Shown: one piece after another, positions 36,570 to 45,322 of the stretch
Numbering within the stretch: the stretch's first letter is position 1
Layout: each line of letters begins with the position of its first letter
Origin: Catenovulum sediminis
GTDB taxonomy: Bacteria > Pseudomonadota > Gammaproteobacteria > Enterobacterales > Alteromonadaceae
Assembly: GCF_040270295.1 (NCBI RefSeq)
Contig: NZ_JBELOE010000093.1
Length of the DNA stretch: 64,000 nucleotides
Reading direction: 5' to 3' (one strand)
Position numbers and translations under genes: made by a program
Notes under the pieces: generated by a model
What the model saw: only the letters and a program-made list of their open reading frames with translations
Database searches by the model: none
What the model was told of the DNA's origin: nothing

Positions 36570-37478
36570 TTACGATAATTCAAATGCGGGCGCTAGCGTC
36601 GCGGCAAGCTGTTCGACATATGCGGCGTTGAGCTCGCATGCAATCAAACGAGATAACTCATTACCACTTTGTGTCAATTTATAATAAGTTAAAACCTGAC
36701 CACCAGTTTTAACGCTTAATCGTAATCTTTTAGCGCCACCTTCTAGTTCAATAATTTGACCAGCCTCCATGCTCGATTCAATTTCACTGGCGTAAATTAA
36801 ATTTAAATCAATCAAACTCAACAAATCAGGGTAACTTAAACCAAACTTACTTAAGTTTACGTTTTTCGATTTGCGCGGATGTAGCAAACCAAACCACACG
36901 GGCAGCGCATAACATCCGGTTAAAATACGCGCGCCATACTCTTGTTTATCACGCACTAAAATCGCACAGGCGGATTGAAAAACAATTGCCTCTCGATGCG
37001 TCATTTGCTTTAAAGTAGCTAGGGAACGCAGTGAAAAACTACCAGGTCTGAGGGTTTGCATCGCTAATATTTTACCCCACAACCTTTGCATGGGTTGCGA
37101 AAAAATAGATTCTGCCATTTCAAAAAACTGAAATAACCAGTCTGGGTCAACTTCTTCGTTTGGCTCTCGCTCGTCAACATAACTTAACGCTTGCTGCATG
37201 ATATTTTCTAAATTTTGCTGCTTACGGGCTGCATTAATACGCTCTCTGCGCGCAGCGCGCTGCTCAATCGTTAAATTACCTTCACGGGTATTTCCGGCAA
37301 CGGCATATCGATGCGCTATTTGACTTAATATATAAGCTGCACTGTGGTTGTGTGTATGCGCTTGTACTCGGGGGGACACCGTTTCTTGCTGTTTATTGAC
37401 AACTTTCGGCGCTTTAGTGGCACTGCTTTCCTTTAAATTGTCAGGTAATGGCGTGTTTCGTAACGCATCAGTTTTCAT
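36570..37478 (-). CDS. TIGR03899-like conserved hypothetical protein
   Basis: A 302-residue soluble protein. A histidine-containing N-terminal stretch (AHTHNHSAAY) is followed by a basic helix (TIEQRAARRERINAARKQQ) and a core with WLFQFFEMAESIFSQPMQ, LWGKILA and RPGSFSLRSLATLKQMT, which I recognise from the TIGR03899/DUF2806 group of Vibrio and Alteromonadales proteins. A C-terminal LTQSGNELSRLI suggests a winged-helix-like end. Function is unknown. The ATG at 37478 is preferred over a GTG four codons upstream, though neither has a strong ribosome-binding site. Confidence 0.65.
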   Translation of the reverse strand: MKTDALRNTPLPDNLKESSATKAPKVVNKQQETVSPRVQAHTHNHSAAYILSQIAHRYAVAGNTREGNLTIEQRAARRERINAARKQQNLENIMQQALSYVDEREPNEEVDPDWLFQFFEMAESIFSQPMQRLWGKILAMQTLRPGSFSLRSLATLKQMTHREAIVFQSACAILVRDKQEYGARILTGCYALPVWFGLLHPRKSKNVNLSKFGLSYPDLLSLIDLNLIYASEIESSMEAGQIIELEGGAKRLRLSVKTGGQVLTYYKLTQSGNELSRLIACELNAAYVEQLAATLAPAFELS

Positions 37479-37752
37479 ATTAAAAGTCACACCAGCTTAT
37501 TCTTAAGAGCATTAAATAATACTAAGATATAAATTAAGCGAAGTCATTTTCAACCTCAATGCCGCGCAAATGTGTCAAAAAACACCATGATAAACACCCC
37601 CTACTCTGATATCTGCTAAAGTAATATTGTGAATGCTTTCTTTGGGTATATTGACCTCAACAATTCTTATTATATTAGGCTATACTTATTTAAAATACAG
37701 ATAAACGGGCTGTATTGCCTCGCTAATTATCGGCTTACTGCACAGGTAAAAA

Positions 37753-39981
37753 ATGAATCCAGACAAATTAGATGACGTTATTTTATTTGCCGACGACGAT
37801 GATGACGATTTAGTCAGTAGTCAAACAGAGCCAGATAAAGCATGGCATATTTTAGTTGTTGATGATGATGCGGAAATTCACACCGTAACACAGCTGGCGT
37901 TAAATGGTTTAACCACGCTGGGTAAACCTTTGTTTTTTGGGCATGCTTATTCCGGTAAAGAATCCATTGAGTATATACAAGATCACGAAGATGTTGCGGT
38001 CATCTTAATGGATGTTGTGATGGAACATGAAAATGCGGGGTTGGATGCGGTTAAGAGTATTCGTGAATCACTCGGACAAAAAAAGGTGCGTATTATTTTA
38101 CGCACTGGGCAACCAGGTTATGCACCAGAAGAAACGGTCGTTCAACAATACGATATTAACGACTATAAAACCAAAACAGAACTGACCCGCAGCAAGCTAG
38201 TCACTACACTGATATCCGCCATTCGTGGATACGAACAAATTCGGCAAATTGAAGAAAGTAAAGTTCAGCTTGAATCAATTATTGAATCGTGTGTACATAT
38301 TCAACAACAAGATCCTGAAAAATTTTGCTACGAAGTTTTCAACGCACTGAATAACTTATTGGGTGTGGAAGCCCAAGGATTAATTTGTTTACGCCCCCTG
38401 CAAGATGAAAACCGCAAACGCCCGTTTATTTTAAGTGCCACTGCCAACTACCAAGAGTGCAGTAATTTATTGATTGAAAATATCGATAGTGGGCGCATTA
38501 TCCATCAAGTCTCTCAATGTTTGAGCCAGCAAGCGCATCAAATTAACGACGCTGATGCAACCTTGTTTGTACGTAATAAAAAGTTTTTTGCGGCTATTTA
38601 TCTAGATAGCGGCCTCAACAAAGAAACCTGTAGCGAACAGCTACTCAATGTACTGTTAAGTAATATTGCCGTTAGTTTAGAGAATGTTCAGTTATTCCAG
38701 GAACTGAAAAACACCGCTTACAAGGACAGTTTGACGGGTTTGTCGAACCGCACTGACTTTATTCGCATGTTAGATAGATATGTTGATGATACCAGTCTAG
38801 GTGACACAGCGGTCCTTATCGATCTCACTCACTTTGCCGACATTAATGACGGACTGGGGCAAGAAATAGGTAATAAACTACTCATCGCTTGCGCCGAACG
38901 GTTACAAGAAAAATATGCTAAAAACAGCAAGCTTGCACGTGTCAGTGCCGATGTGTTTGGCATTATCGGCCATAAAATGATAGTTAATCCGGACCATATC
39001 TTAGAGTTATTCAGATATCCGCTAAAAGTAGATGACCAAAGAATTCCAGTGCACTTTAGCATGGGATTTTGCGAGCGAGATCCCAGTGATAAAACAGGTT
39101 TGCGTGTACTTAAACATGCCGACATTGCACTTAATCACGCAAAAAAAGATCCGCAACAATGTTTTGCTTATTTCTCAGATGTGATGGAACAAAAAACAGC
39201 ATGGCGTTTAGGCATGGCGCATCAACTCAGAGAAGATTTTGAAGCTGATAAACTTCAGGTATGGTTTCAACCTCAATTAGACCTGGCCAGCCATAAAATT
39301 ATGGGTTTTGAAGCGCTACTGCGCTGGCCCAAAATTGAAGGTGGCATGATAGAGCCAGAAGTCTTTGTGCCCCTTGCAGAACACTCTGGTTTGATGGTGG
39401 ATATTGGTAACTGGGTGGTCGAAGAATCTTGCAGGCAACTTAAAAAGCTAGAGGATAAAGGTTTTAAAAATATCCGTATATCAGTCAACGTGTCGATGGC
39501 TCAGTTTAAAAACCCGAACTTTGTACCGACCATCATTGACACCATCCACAATTTTGATGTGCGTGCTGAGTCAATAGAGCTTGAAATAACAGAATCTGTC
39601 CTGATGAATAATCCAGCGACGGTTATTGAAGCCCTGACCTTGCTAAAAGCAGAAGGTATTCAAGTTTCATTGGATGATTTTGGTACCGGATTTTCTTCAC
39701 TCAACTACCTTCACCAACTGCCACTTGACCGGATGAAAATAGATAGAGCATTTGTACGCGATATTTTAAGTAAAAATGGTGAAGTGATTGTACAAACTGT
39801 TTTAGAGCTGGGTAAAAAATTAGGCTTACATACAATCGCAGAAGGCGTTGAAGAAATGGTGCAAGAGAGAAGGCTTGTTGATATGGGGTGCGAAGAAGTG
39901 CAAGGTTATCTTTATGCTCGGCCATTGGCCCCTGAACAAGTACAGGATTTTGTCATGGAGCACCAAAAAAGCTTAAGTTAA
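37753..39981 (+). CDS. response regulator c-di-GMP phosphodiesterase (REC-DUF3369-GGDEF-EAL)
   Basis: A 742-residue cytosolic regulator. An acidic N-terminal tail (DDDDDD) leads into a receiver domain (VVDDDAEIHTV; phosphoacceptor in ILMDVVMEH), then a DUF3369-type segment (about 180-320). The GGDEF domain is degenerate: VSADVFGII stands in place of the active loop, so no cyclase activity is expected. The EAL domain is intact (E520-A-L in GFEALLRW, ELEITES, DDFGTGFSSL, KIDRAFV, AEGVEE). It should hydrolyse c-di-GMP to pGpG when phosphorylated by an unidentified kinase. No kinase gene is adjacent. Confidence 0.92.
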   Translation: MNPDKLDDVILFADDDDDDLVSSQTEPDKAWHILVVDDDAEIHTVTQLALNGLTTLGKPLFFGHAYSGKESIEYIQDHEDVAVILMDVVMEHENAGLDAVKSIRESLGQKKVRIILRTGQPGYAPEETVVQQYDINDYKTKTELTRSKLVTTLISAIRGYEQIRQIEESKVQLESIIESCVHIQQQDPEKFCYEVFNALNNLLGVEAQGLICLRPLQDENRKRPFILSATANYQECSNLLIENIDSGRIIHQVSQCLSQQAHQINDADATLFVRNKKFFAAIYLDSGLNKETCSEQLLNVLLSNIAVSLENVQLFQELKNTAYKDSLTGLSNRTDFIRMLDRYVDDTSLGDTAVLIDLTHFADINDGLGQEIGNKLLIACAERLQEKYAKNSKLARVSADVFGIIGHKMIVNPDHILELFRYPLKVDDQRIPVHFSMGFCERDPSDKTGLRVLKHADIALNHAKKDPQQCFAYFSDVMEQKTAWRLGMAHQLREDFEADKLQVWFQPQLDLASHKIMGFEALLRWPKIEGGMIEPEVFVPLAEHSGLMVDIGNWVVEESCRQLKKLEDKGFKNIRISVNVSMAQFKNPNFVPTIIDTIHNFDVRAESIELEITESVLMNNPATVIEALTLLKAEGIQVSLDDFGTGFSSLNYLHQLPLDRMKIDRAFVRDILSKNGEVIVQTVLELGKKLGLHTIAEGVEEMVQERRLVDMGCEEVQGYLYARPLAPEQVQDFVMEHQKSLS

Positions 39982-40022
39982 CACTAATGCGCACCGGAGC
40001 CCGAAAATTAGACTAAGCAAAC

Positions 40023-40041
40023 ATTGACATCTCATGTCAAT
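40023..40041. promoter_or_regulatory. operator-like dyad upstream of the leu leader
   Basis: A perfect palindrome of 7-bp arms, ATTGACA and TGTCAAT, around TCTCA. It lies 117 bases before the leader peptide start, between the phosphodiesterase gene and leuABCD. The regulator is unknown; the TTGACA half could also be read as a -35, but no matching -10 is evident. Confidence 0.45.
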
Positions 40042-40158
40042 AACACCAAAATAACAGCCTACGTAACTCTTGCGTACAGAAATACGTAAAAAACGCATCA
40101 ATTTGTTTAACTAGTGCGTGATAAAGGGTTAGCAAAGCATTTATTTTAAGGTTTTAAA

Positions 40159-40239
40159 ATGACGATTTTCCACTCACTGACAAGTCTGCTAAGCCTCACT
40201 CTATTAGAGTGCGGGAGGATTTGTTTCGAGCATCGTTAA
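40159..40239 (+). CDS. leuL: leu operon leader peptide
   Basis: A 26-codon frame preceded by AAGG and rich in leucine: six Leu codons among residues 7-16, most of them within SLTSLLSLTLL, with several less common codons (CTA, CTC, TTA). It is followed by alternative hairpins and a terminator just before leuA. This is the classic layout of leucine attenuation: when leucyl-tRNA is scarce the ribosome stalls in the Leu run and prevents the terminator from forming. No homology is needed for the call; the organisation is the evidence. Confidence 0.85.
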   Translation: MTIFHSLTSLLSLTLLECGRICFEHR

Positions 40240-40268
40240 ACCTTAATTACCATAATTTCGAAACAAAA

Positions 40269-40296
40269 AACCCGTGCTCAAGGCGCGGGTTTTTTA
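40269..40296 (+). terminator. leu operon attenuator
   Basis: A 9-bp stem, AACCCGTGC and GCGCGGGTT (one G-U pair), with a 5-base loop, followed by TTTTTATT. It lies 30 bases after the leader stop and about 46 bases before leuA. Upstream, TTGTTTCGA (about 40220) can pair with TCGAAACAA just before the stem, and CACTCT-ATT-AGAGTG (40197-40211) forms a hairpin inside the Leu run. These are candidate competing structures. Confidence 0.88.
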
Positions 40297-40342
40297 TTAG
40301 ATTCGCGCCGTTTCCGGGCCACAAACAAACAGGAGCTAAACT

Positions 40343-41908
40343 ATGTCAGATAATGTCATTATTTTCGACACCACATTAAGAGACGGTGAGCAAGCGTTAT
40401 CAGCAAGCTTGTCTGTTCGCGAAAAGTTACAAATAGCCTTAGCACTTGAAAGATTAGGTGTTGATGTAATGGAAGCTGGTTTTCCGGTGTCCAGTCCAGG
40501 CGATTTCGAATCCGTTAAAACAATCGCACAAAACGTTAAAAACTCAGTTGTTTGTGGTTTAGCCCGTGCAGTTGAAAAAGATATTGATGCTTGTGCGCAA
40601 TCACTTAGCGTAGCGGATCAATTTAGAATCCATACCTTTATTTCTACTTCCACCATTCATGTAGAACAAAAATTAAAACGTAGTTTTGATCAAGTTTTAG
40701 AAATGGGTGTCAATGCGGTTAAATACGCTAGAAAATTTACCGATGATGTTGAATTTTCCTGTGAAGATGCAGGTCGTACTCCCATTGATAATTTATGTCG
40801 TATGGTAGAAGCGGCAATTAAAGCAGGTGCCAAAACCATCAACATTCCGGATACGGTTGGCTATACCATCCCTAGTGAATTTGGCGGCATCATTCAAACC
40901 TTGTTTAATCGAGTGCCCAATATTGATCAGGCTGTCATTTCTGTTCACTGTCACAACGATTTAGGTTTAGCTGTGTCAAACTCAATTGCGGCGGTGCAAG
41001 CGGGAGCGAGACAAATTGAATGTACCATTAATGGTATTGGTGAGCGCGCTGGTAACTGCTCGTTAGAAGAAGTCGCGATGATTTTAAATACGCGTGCTGA
41101 TTTATTTACTGCAAATAGCCGCATTAACAGTAAAGAGATTTACCACACGTCTAGATTGGTTAGCCAATTATGTAACATGCCTGTACAGCCAAACAAAGCA
41201 ATTGTGGGTGCTAATGCATTTAGCCATTCATCCGGTATTCACCAAGATGGTGTATTAAAGGCTAAAAACACCTACGAAATCATCACACCTGAAAGCATTG
41301 GTAAAAGCACCAATGATTTAAATATGACCTCGCGCAGTGGTCGCCATGTTATTAAACATCGCATGCAGCAGATGGGTTATGGTGAACAAGATTTTGATTT
41401 AGATGAATTATATGCCAGCTTCTTGAAATTAGCCGATCGAAAAGGTCAGGTGTTTGACTACGATTTAGAGGCCTTGTTGTATTTCAATCAACAACAAATG
41501 GACAAACAACATTATCAGTTGGCCTATTTAGCAGCTGTCTCCGGTACGGACGAAACTGCGACCGCAGGGGTTAAATTAAAAGTTGGTAATGATATAATTG
41601 GTGGCTCTGCATTGGGTAATGGCCCTGTCGATGCAACCTACCGAGCATTATTAGACTTAGTAGATTTAGATTTAACCATCAAAGACTATGCAATTGCTGC
41701 AAAAACCGGTGGTGAAGATGCACAAGCACAAACCGATATCGTGGTTGAATATAAAGGCCAGAAGTTTAGAGGCTTTGGGTTATCAACAGATATTGTAGAA
41801 GCTTCTGCACAAGCATTAATTAATGTAATGAACTTAACCTATCGGGCAGACCAGATAGAGTTACAAAAGCAGGCTAAGCAAAACGAAGAAGCCGCGCAAA
41901 ACGACTAG
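40343..41908 (+). CDS. leuA: 2-isopropylmalate synthase
   Basis: A 521-residue enzyme (E. coli 523). It condenses acetyl-CoA with 2-oxoisovalerate, the first committed step of leucine synthesis. The catalytic barrel has FDTTLRDGEQ and HCHNDLGLAV with GAGARQIECTINGIGERAGN-type metal and substrate loops; a C-terminal LeuA regulatory domain (about 390-510) mediates leucine feedback. An AGGAG site precedes the ATG. It is the first structural gene of leuABCD behind the attenuator. Confidence 0.98.
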   Translation: MSDNVIIFDTTLRDGEQALSASLSVREKLQIALALERLGVDVMEAGFPVSSPGDFESVKTIAQNVKNSVVCGLARAVEKDIDACAQSLSVADQFRIHTFISTSTIHVEQKLKRSFDQVLEMGVNAVKYARKFTDDVEFSCEDAGRTPIDNLCRMVEAAIKAGAKTINIPDTVGYTIPSEFGGIIQTLFNRVPNIDQAVISVHCHNDLGLAVSNSIAAVQAGARQIECTINGIGERAGNCSLEEVAMILNTRADLFTANSRINSKEIYHTSRLVSQLCNMPVQPNKAIVGANAFSHSSGIHQDGVLKAKNTYEIITPESIGKSTNDLNMTSRSGRHVIKHRMQQMGYGEQDFDLDELYASFLKLADRKGQVFDYDLEALLYFNQQQMDKQHYQLAYLAAVSGTDETATAGVKLKVGNDIIGGSALGNGPVDATYRALLDLVDLDLTIKDYAIAAKTGGEDAQAQTDIVVEYKGQKFRGFGLSTDIVEASAQALINVMNLTYRADQIELQKQAKQNEEAAQND

Positions 41909-41927
41909 AAATTAGGAAAGATCAGTA

Positions 41928-43028
41928 ATGTCTGAAAACACAATGAAAATTGCAGTATTGCCGGGTGACGGTATCGGCCCGGAAGTAATGGCAGAAGCCT
42001 TAAAAGTGTTAAACGTAGTAGAGAAAAAGTTTGATGTCACTTTTGCTCTAAGTGAGCACGATGTAGGTGGTATTGCAATCGATAATCATGGTAAAGCTTT
42101 GCCTGAGTCTACCCTAGCCGCGTGTGAAGCTGCTGACGCTATATTATTTGGCTCGGTTGGTGGTCCTAAATGGGTCAACTTACCACCGCAAGAACAACCT
42201 GAGCGCGCTGCCCTACTGGGTCTTCGTGGACATTTTGATCTTTTCAGTAACTTGCGCCCTGCCCGCATTTATCCGGGTTTAGAAGCGCTATCACCACTAC
42301 GTGAAGATATCGCGAAAAGTGGTTTTGATACTCTGGTGGTACGCGAATTAACATCTGGCATTTATTTTGGTAAACCAAAAGGCCGCGAAGGTGTTGGCGA
42401 AGAAGAATTTGGTTTTGATACGATGCGTTATACCAGACGTGAAATTCGTCGCATCGCAATTATCGCATTTGAAGCGGCATTAAAACGTCGCAATAAAGTG
42501 ATATCAGTAGACAAAGCAAACGTATTGCAAACCAGTGTTTTATGGCGTGAAGTGGTTGAAGACGTAGCCAAAGACTACCCACAAGTAGAACTTGAGCATA
42601 TGTATATCGACAACGCAACGATGCAATTGTTACGTTACCCAAATCAATTTGATGTGGTTTTATGTTCAAACCTATTTGGCGACATTATTTCTGATGAAAG
42701 CGCAATGATTACCGGTTCAATGGGCCTTTTACCTTCAGCATCAATCAATGAGCAAGGTTTTGGCTTGTACGAGCCAGCCGGTGGCAGTGCACCAGATATC
42801 GCAGGCCAAGGCATTGCAAACCCGATTGCGCAAATTTTATCTGCAGCAATGATGATTCGATTCAGCTTTAACCGTAATGACATCGCAGATGCAATTGAAG
42901 CAGCGGTTGTACAAACCTTGAATGACGGTATCTTAACCGGCGAATTATTACCAAAAGAAAAACGCGAGCAAGCAAAGAGCACCGCACAAGTGGGTGATTA
43001 TATCGCTCAATTAGTGGAGAAAGCGTAA
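41928..43028 (+). CDS. leuB: 3-isopropylmalate dehydrogenase
   Basis: A 366-residue NAD-dependent dehydrogenase of the beta-decarboxylating family. LPGDGIGPEVM opens the protein; REL-x-GIYFG, KANVLQTS and DVVLCSNLFGDIISDE supply the substrate and metal residues. It oxidises and decarboxylates 3-isopropylmalate to 4-methyl-2-oxopentanoate. It lies 19 bases after leuA, and its stop overlaps the leuC start. Confidence 0.98.
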   Translation: MSENTMKIAVLPGDGIGPEVMAEALKVLNVVEKKFDVTFALSEHDVGGIAIDNHGKALPESTLAACEAADAILFGSVGGPKWVNLPPQEQPERAALLGLRGHFDLFSNLRPARIYPGLEALSPLREDIAKSGFDTLVVRELTSGIYFGKPKGREGVGEEEFGFDTMRYTRREIRRIAIIAFEAALKRRNKVISVDKANVLQTSVLWREVVEDVAKDYPQVELEHMYIDNATMQLLRYPNQFDVVLCSNLFGDIISDESAMITGSMGLLPSASINEQGFGLYEPAGGSAPDIAGQGIANPIAQILSAAMMIRFSFNRNDIADAIEAAVVQTLNDGILTGELLPKEKREQAKSTAQVGDYIAQLVEKA

Positions 43029-44437
43029 TGGCTAAAACCTTATACGAAAAAATCTACGACGCACATATAGTGCGCGCAGAAGAAGGCGAAACACCGTTAA
43101 TTTATATCGATCGCCACCTAGTACATGAAGTGACTTCACCGCAAGCATTTTCTGGCTTACGTGAAAAAAACCGTCCGGTGCGTTGTGTTGAAAAAACCTT
43201 TGCAACCATGGATCACAATGTATCCACTCAATCGATTGCAATAGATGCTGCGGCACCGATGGCACGCATTCAAATGCAAACTTTACAGCGTAACTGTGAA
43301 GAGTTTGGCGTGCGTTTATACAGCGTCGGCCACCTAAAACAAGGTATCGTACATGTTATTGGTCCAGAATTGGGCATTACCTTACCGGGTACCACCATTG
43401 TTTGTGGTGACTCACATACGGCGACGCATGGTGCATTTGGTGCATTAGCATTTGGTATCGGTACTTCTGAAGTAGAACATGTTTTAGCCACGCAAACGCT
43501 TAAACAAAATCGCTACAAAACCATGAAAGTAGAAGTCGATGGTGAGTTGCAATTTGGCGTGTCTGCAAAAGATATCATTTTGGCGATTATTGGCAAAATA
43601 GGTATGGATGGCGCAACCGGTCATGTTATTGAATACTGTGGTAGTGCAATTGAAGCGCTTTCTATGGAACAGCGCATGACGATTTGTAACATGAGTATTG
43701 AAGCGGGCGCTAAAGCCGGTTTAGTCGCACCAGACCAAACCACCATTGATTATGTACGCGGCCGCGAATTCGCCCCTAAAGGCGCAGAATTAGAAGCCGC
43801 TATCGAATACTGGAAAACGTTAAAATCAGATGCAGATGCAGAATTTGATACAACCGTCACGTTAAAAGCGGAAGACATTGCACCACAAGTCACTTGGGGC
43901 ACAAACCCGGGTCAGGTTATTGGTGTGAATGATCTCATTCCAACACCTGAATCATTCAGCAACCCAGTCGAAAAAGCATCTGCTGAAGCCGCGTTAAAAT
44001 ATATGGGCATTCAAGCGGGGCAAAAATTAACTGATTTAGCGGTTGATAAAGTATTTATTGGTTCATGTACCAATAGCCGCATTGAAGATTTACGAGATGC
44101 AGCGAAAGTTGCACAAGGTCGTAAAGTTCAAGCGGGTATTGAAGCGCTCGTGGTACCGGGTTCAGGACAAGTTCGTAAGCAAGCCGAAGAAGAAGGTTTA
44201 GATAAGATCTTTATCGAAGCTGGATTTGAATGGCGTTTACCCGGCTGTTCTATGTGTTTAGCCATGAACGATGATAAATTAGGCTTTGAAGAACGTTGCG
44301 CTTCAACTTCAAACCGTAACTTCGAAGGCCGTCAAGGTCGTGGGGGTCGTACCCACTTAGTGAGTCCAGCAATGGCGGCGGCAGCAGCAGTTGAAGGTCA
44401 CTTTGTAGACATTCGCAGTTTAATGGAGGCCAAATAA
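43028..44437 (+). CDS. leuC: 3-isopropylmalate dehydratase large subunit
   Basis: A 469-residue aconitase-family subunit. The three cluster cysteines are visible in GSCTNSRIEDL and GCSMCLAMN, with CGDSHTATHGAFG in the active site. With LeuD it isomerises 2- to 3-isopropylmalate using a 4Fe-4S cluster. One-base overlaps with both leuB and leuD show tight translational coupling. Confidence 0.98.
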   Translation: MAKTLYEKIYDAHIVRAEEGETPLIYIDRHLVHEVTSPQAFSGLREKNRPVRCVEKTFATMDHNVSTQSIAIDAAAPMARIQMQTLQRNCEEFGVRLYSVGHLKQGIVHVIGPELGITLPGTTIVCGDSHTATHGAFGALAFGIGTSEVEHVLATQTLKQNRYKTMKVEVDGELQFGVSAKDIILAIIGKIGMDGATGHVIEYCGSAIEALSMEQRMTICNMSIEAGAKAGLVAPDQTTIDYVRGREFAPKGAELEAAIEYWKTLKSDADAEFDTTVTLKAEDIAPQVTWGTNPGQVIGVNDLIPTPESFSNPVEKASAEAALKYMGIQAGQKLTDLAVDKVFIGSCTNSRIEDLRDAAKVAQGRKVQAGIEALVVPGSGQVRKQAEEEGLDKIFIEAGFEWRLPGCSMCLAMNDDKLGFEERCASTSNRNFEGRQGRGGRTHLVSPAMAAAAAVEGHFVDIRSLMEAK

Positions 44438-45039
44438 TGACTGGCATTACACAAATCACCGGTAAAGTTGCGCCGTTAGACAAGTCTAATGTCGATACCG
44501 ATCAGATTATTCCGAAACAGTTTTTGCAAAAAGTAGATCGCACTGGTTTTGGTATTCATTTGTTCCACGACTGGCGTTATTTGGACGAAGCTGGCGATCA
44601 AGCAAACCCAGATTTTGAACTGAACAAACCAGAGTATCAAGGCGCTAACGTGCTGTTATCACGCGATAACTTTGGTTGTGGTTCAAGCCGTGAGCATGCC
44701 CCTTGGGCGATTAAAGACTATGGCTTCGATGTGGTCATTGCGAGCAGCTTTGCAGATATTTTTTACGGTAATTGTATGAACAACCAAATTTTACCGATTA
44801 AGTTAGCTGATGATGAAGTTGAAGAATTATTTCAAGCGGTATTTGCCGATGCAAATGTCGCTTTTGAAATTGACTTGCCTGCACAAACATTAACAGTAAA
44901 TGGAAAGGTTTATTCCTTTCCAATCAATGACTTTCATAAACATTGTTTAGTCAATGGTTTAGATTCGATTGGCTGGACTTTGCAGTTTGCAGATGATATT
45001 TCAGTTTACGAAAATAAGCTGCCAAGTTGGTTAAAATAA
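44437..45039 (+). CDS. leuD: 3-isopropylmalate dehydratase small subunit
   Basis: A 200-residue swivel-domain subunit. SNVDTDQIIPKQFL and DNFGCGSSREHAPWA are the family's substrate-binding motifs. It completes the LeuCD isomerase and is the last gene of leuABCD; a strong hairpin terminator follows about 105 bases downstream. Confidence 0.98.
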   Translation: MTGITQITGKVAPLDKSNVDTDQIIPKQFLQKVDRTGFGIHLFHDWRYLDEAGDQANPDFELNKPEYQGANVLLSRDNFGCGSSREHAPWAIKDYGFDVVIASSFADIFYGNCMNNQILPIKLADDEVEELFQAVFADANVAFEIDLPAQTLTVNGKVYSFPINDFHKHCLVNGLDSIGWTLQFADDISVYENKLPSWLK

Positions 45040-45144
45040 ATAGCAAGTATGTTTATCATAAACGTTTAAGATTCCATTGAATACGTATTCAAACTATACT
45101 TACACTTAAGTCGGTTAAAATACGTTAAACGGAAGAACAAATTT

Positions 45145-45175
45145 AAAAGGCTGCACCAAGGTGCAGCCTTTTCTG
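45145..45175 (+). terminator. leu operon terminator
   Basis: A 13-bp stem, AAAAGGCTGCACC and GGTGCAGCCTTTT, with AA at the centre, ending in TTTTCTGT. It lies 105 bases past leuD. Confidence 0.9.
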
Positions 45176-45322
45176 TATAGGACGTATTTTAATACATATA
45201 TCAATTTAGCTTGTCATAATTGGCTGATACCTTTTATCTGCTCTTTACGCTATATTGATAATAATTAAGCATAAATAACGAAAAAGCATGTTTTCACAAG
45301 AGCAAACGTGCCGGAAGAAAAT

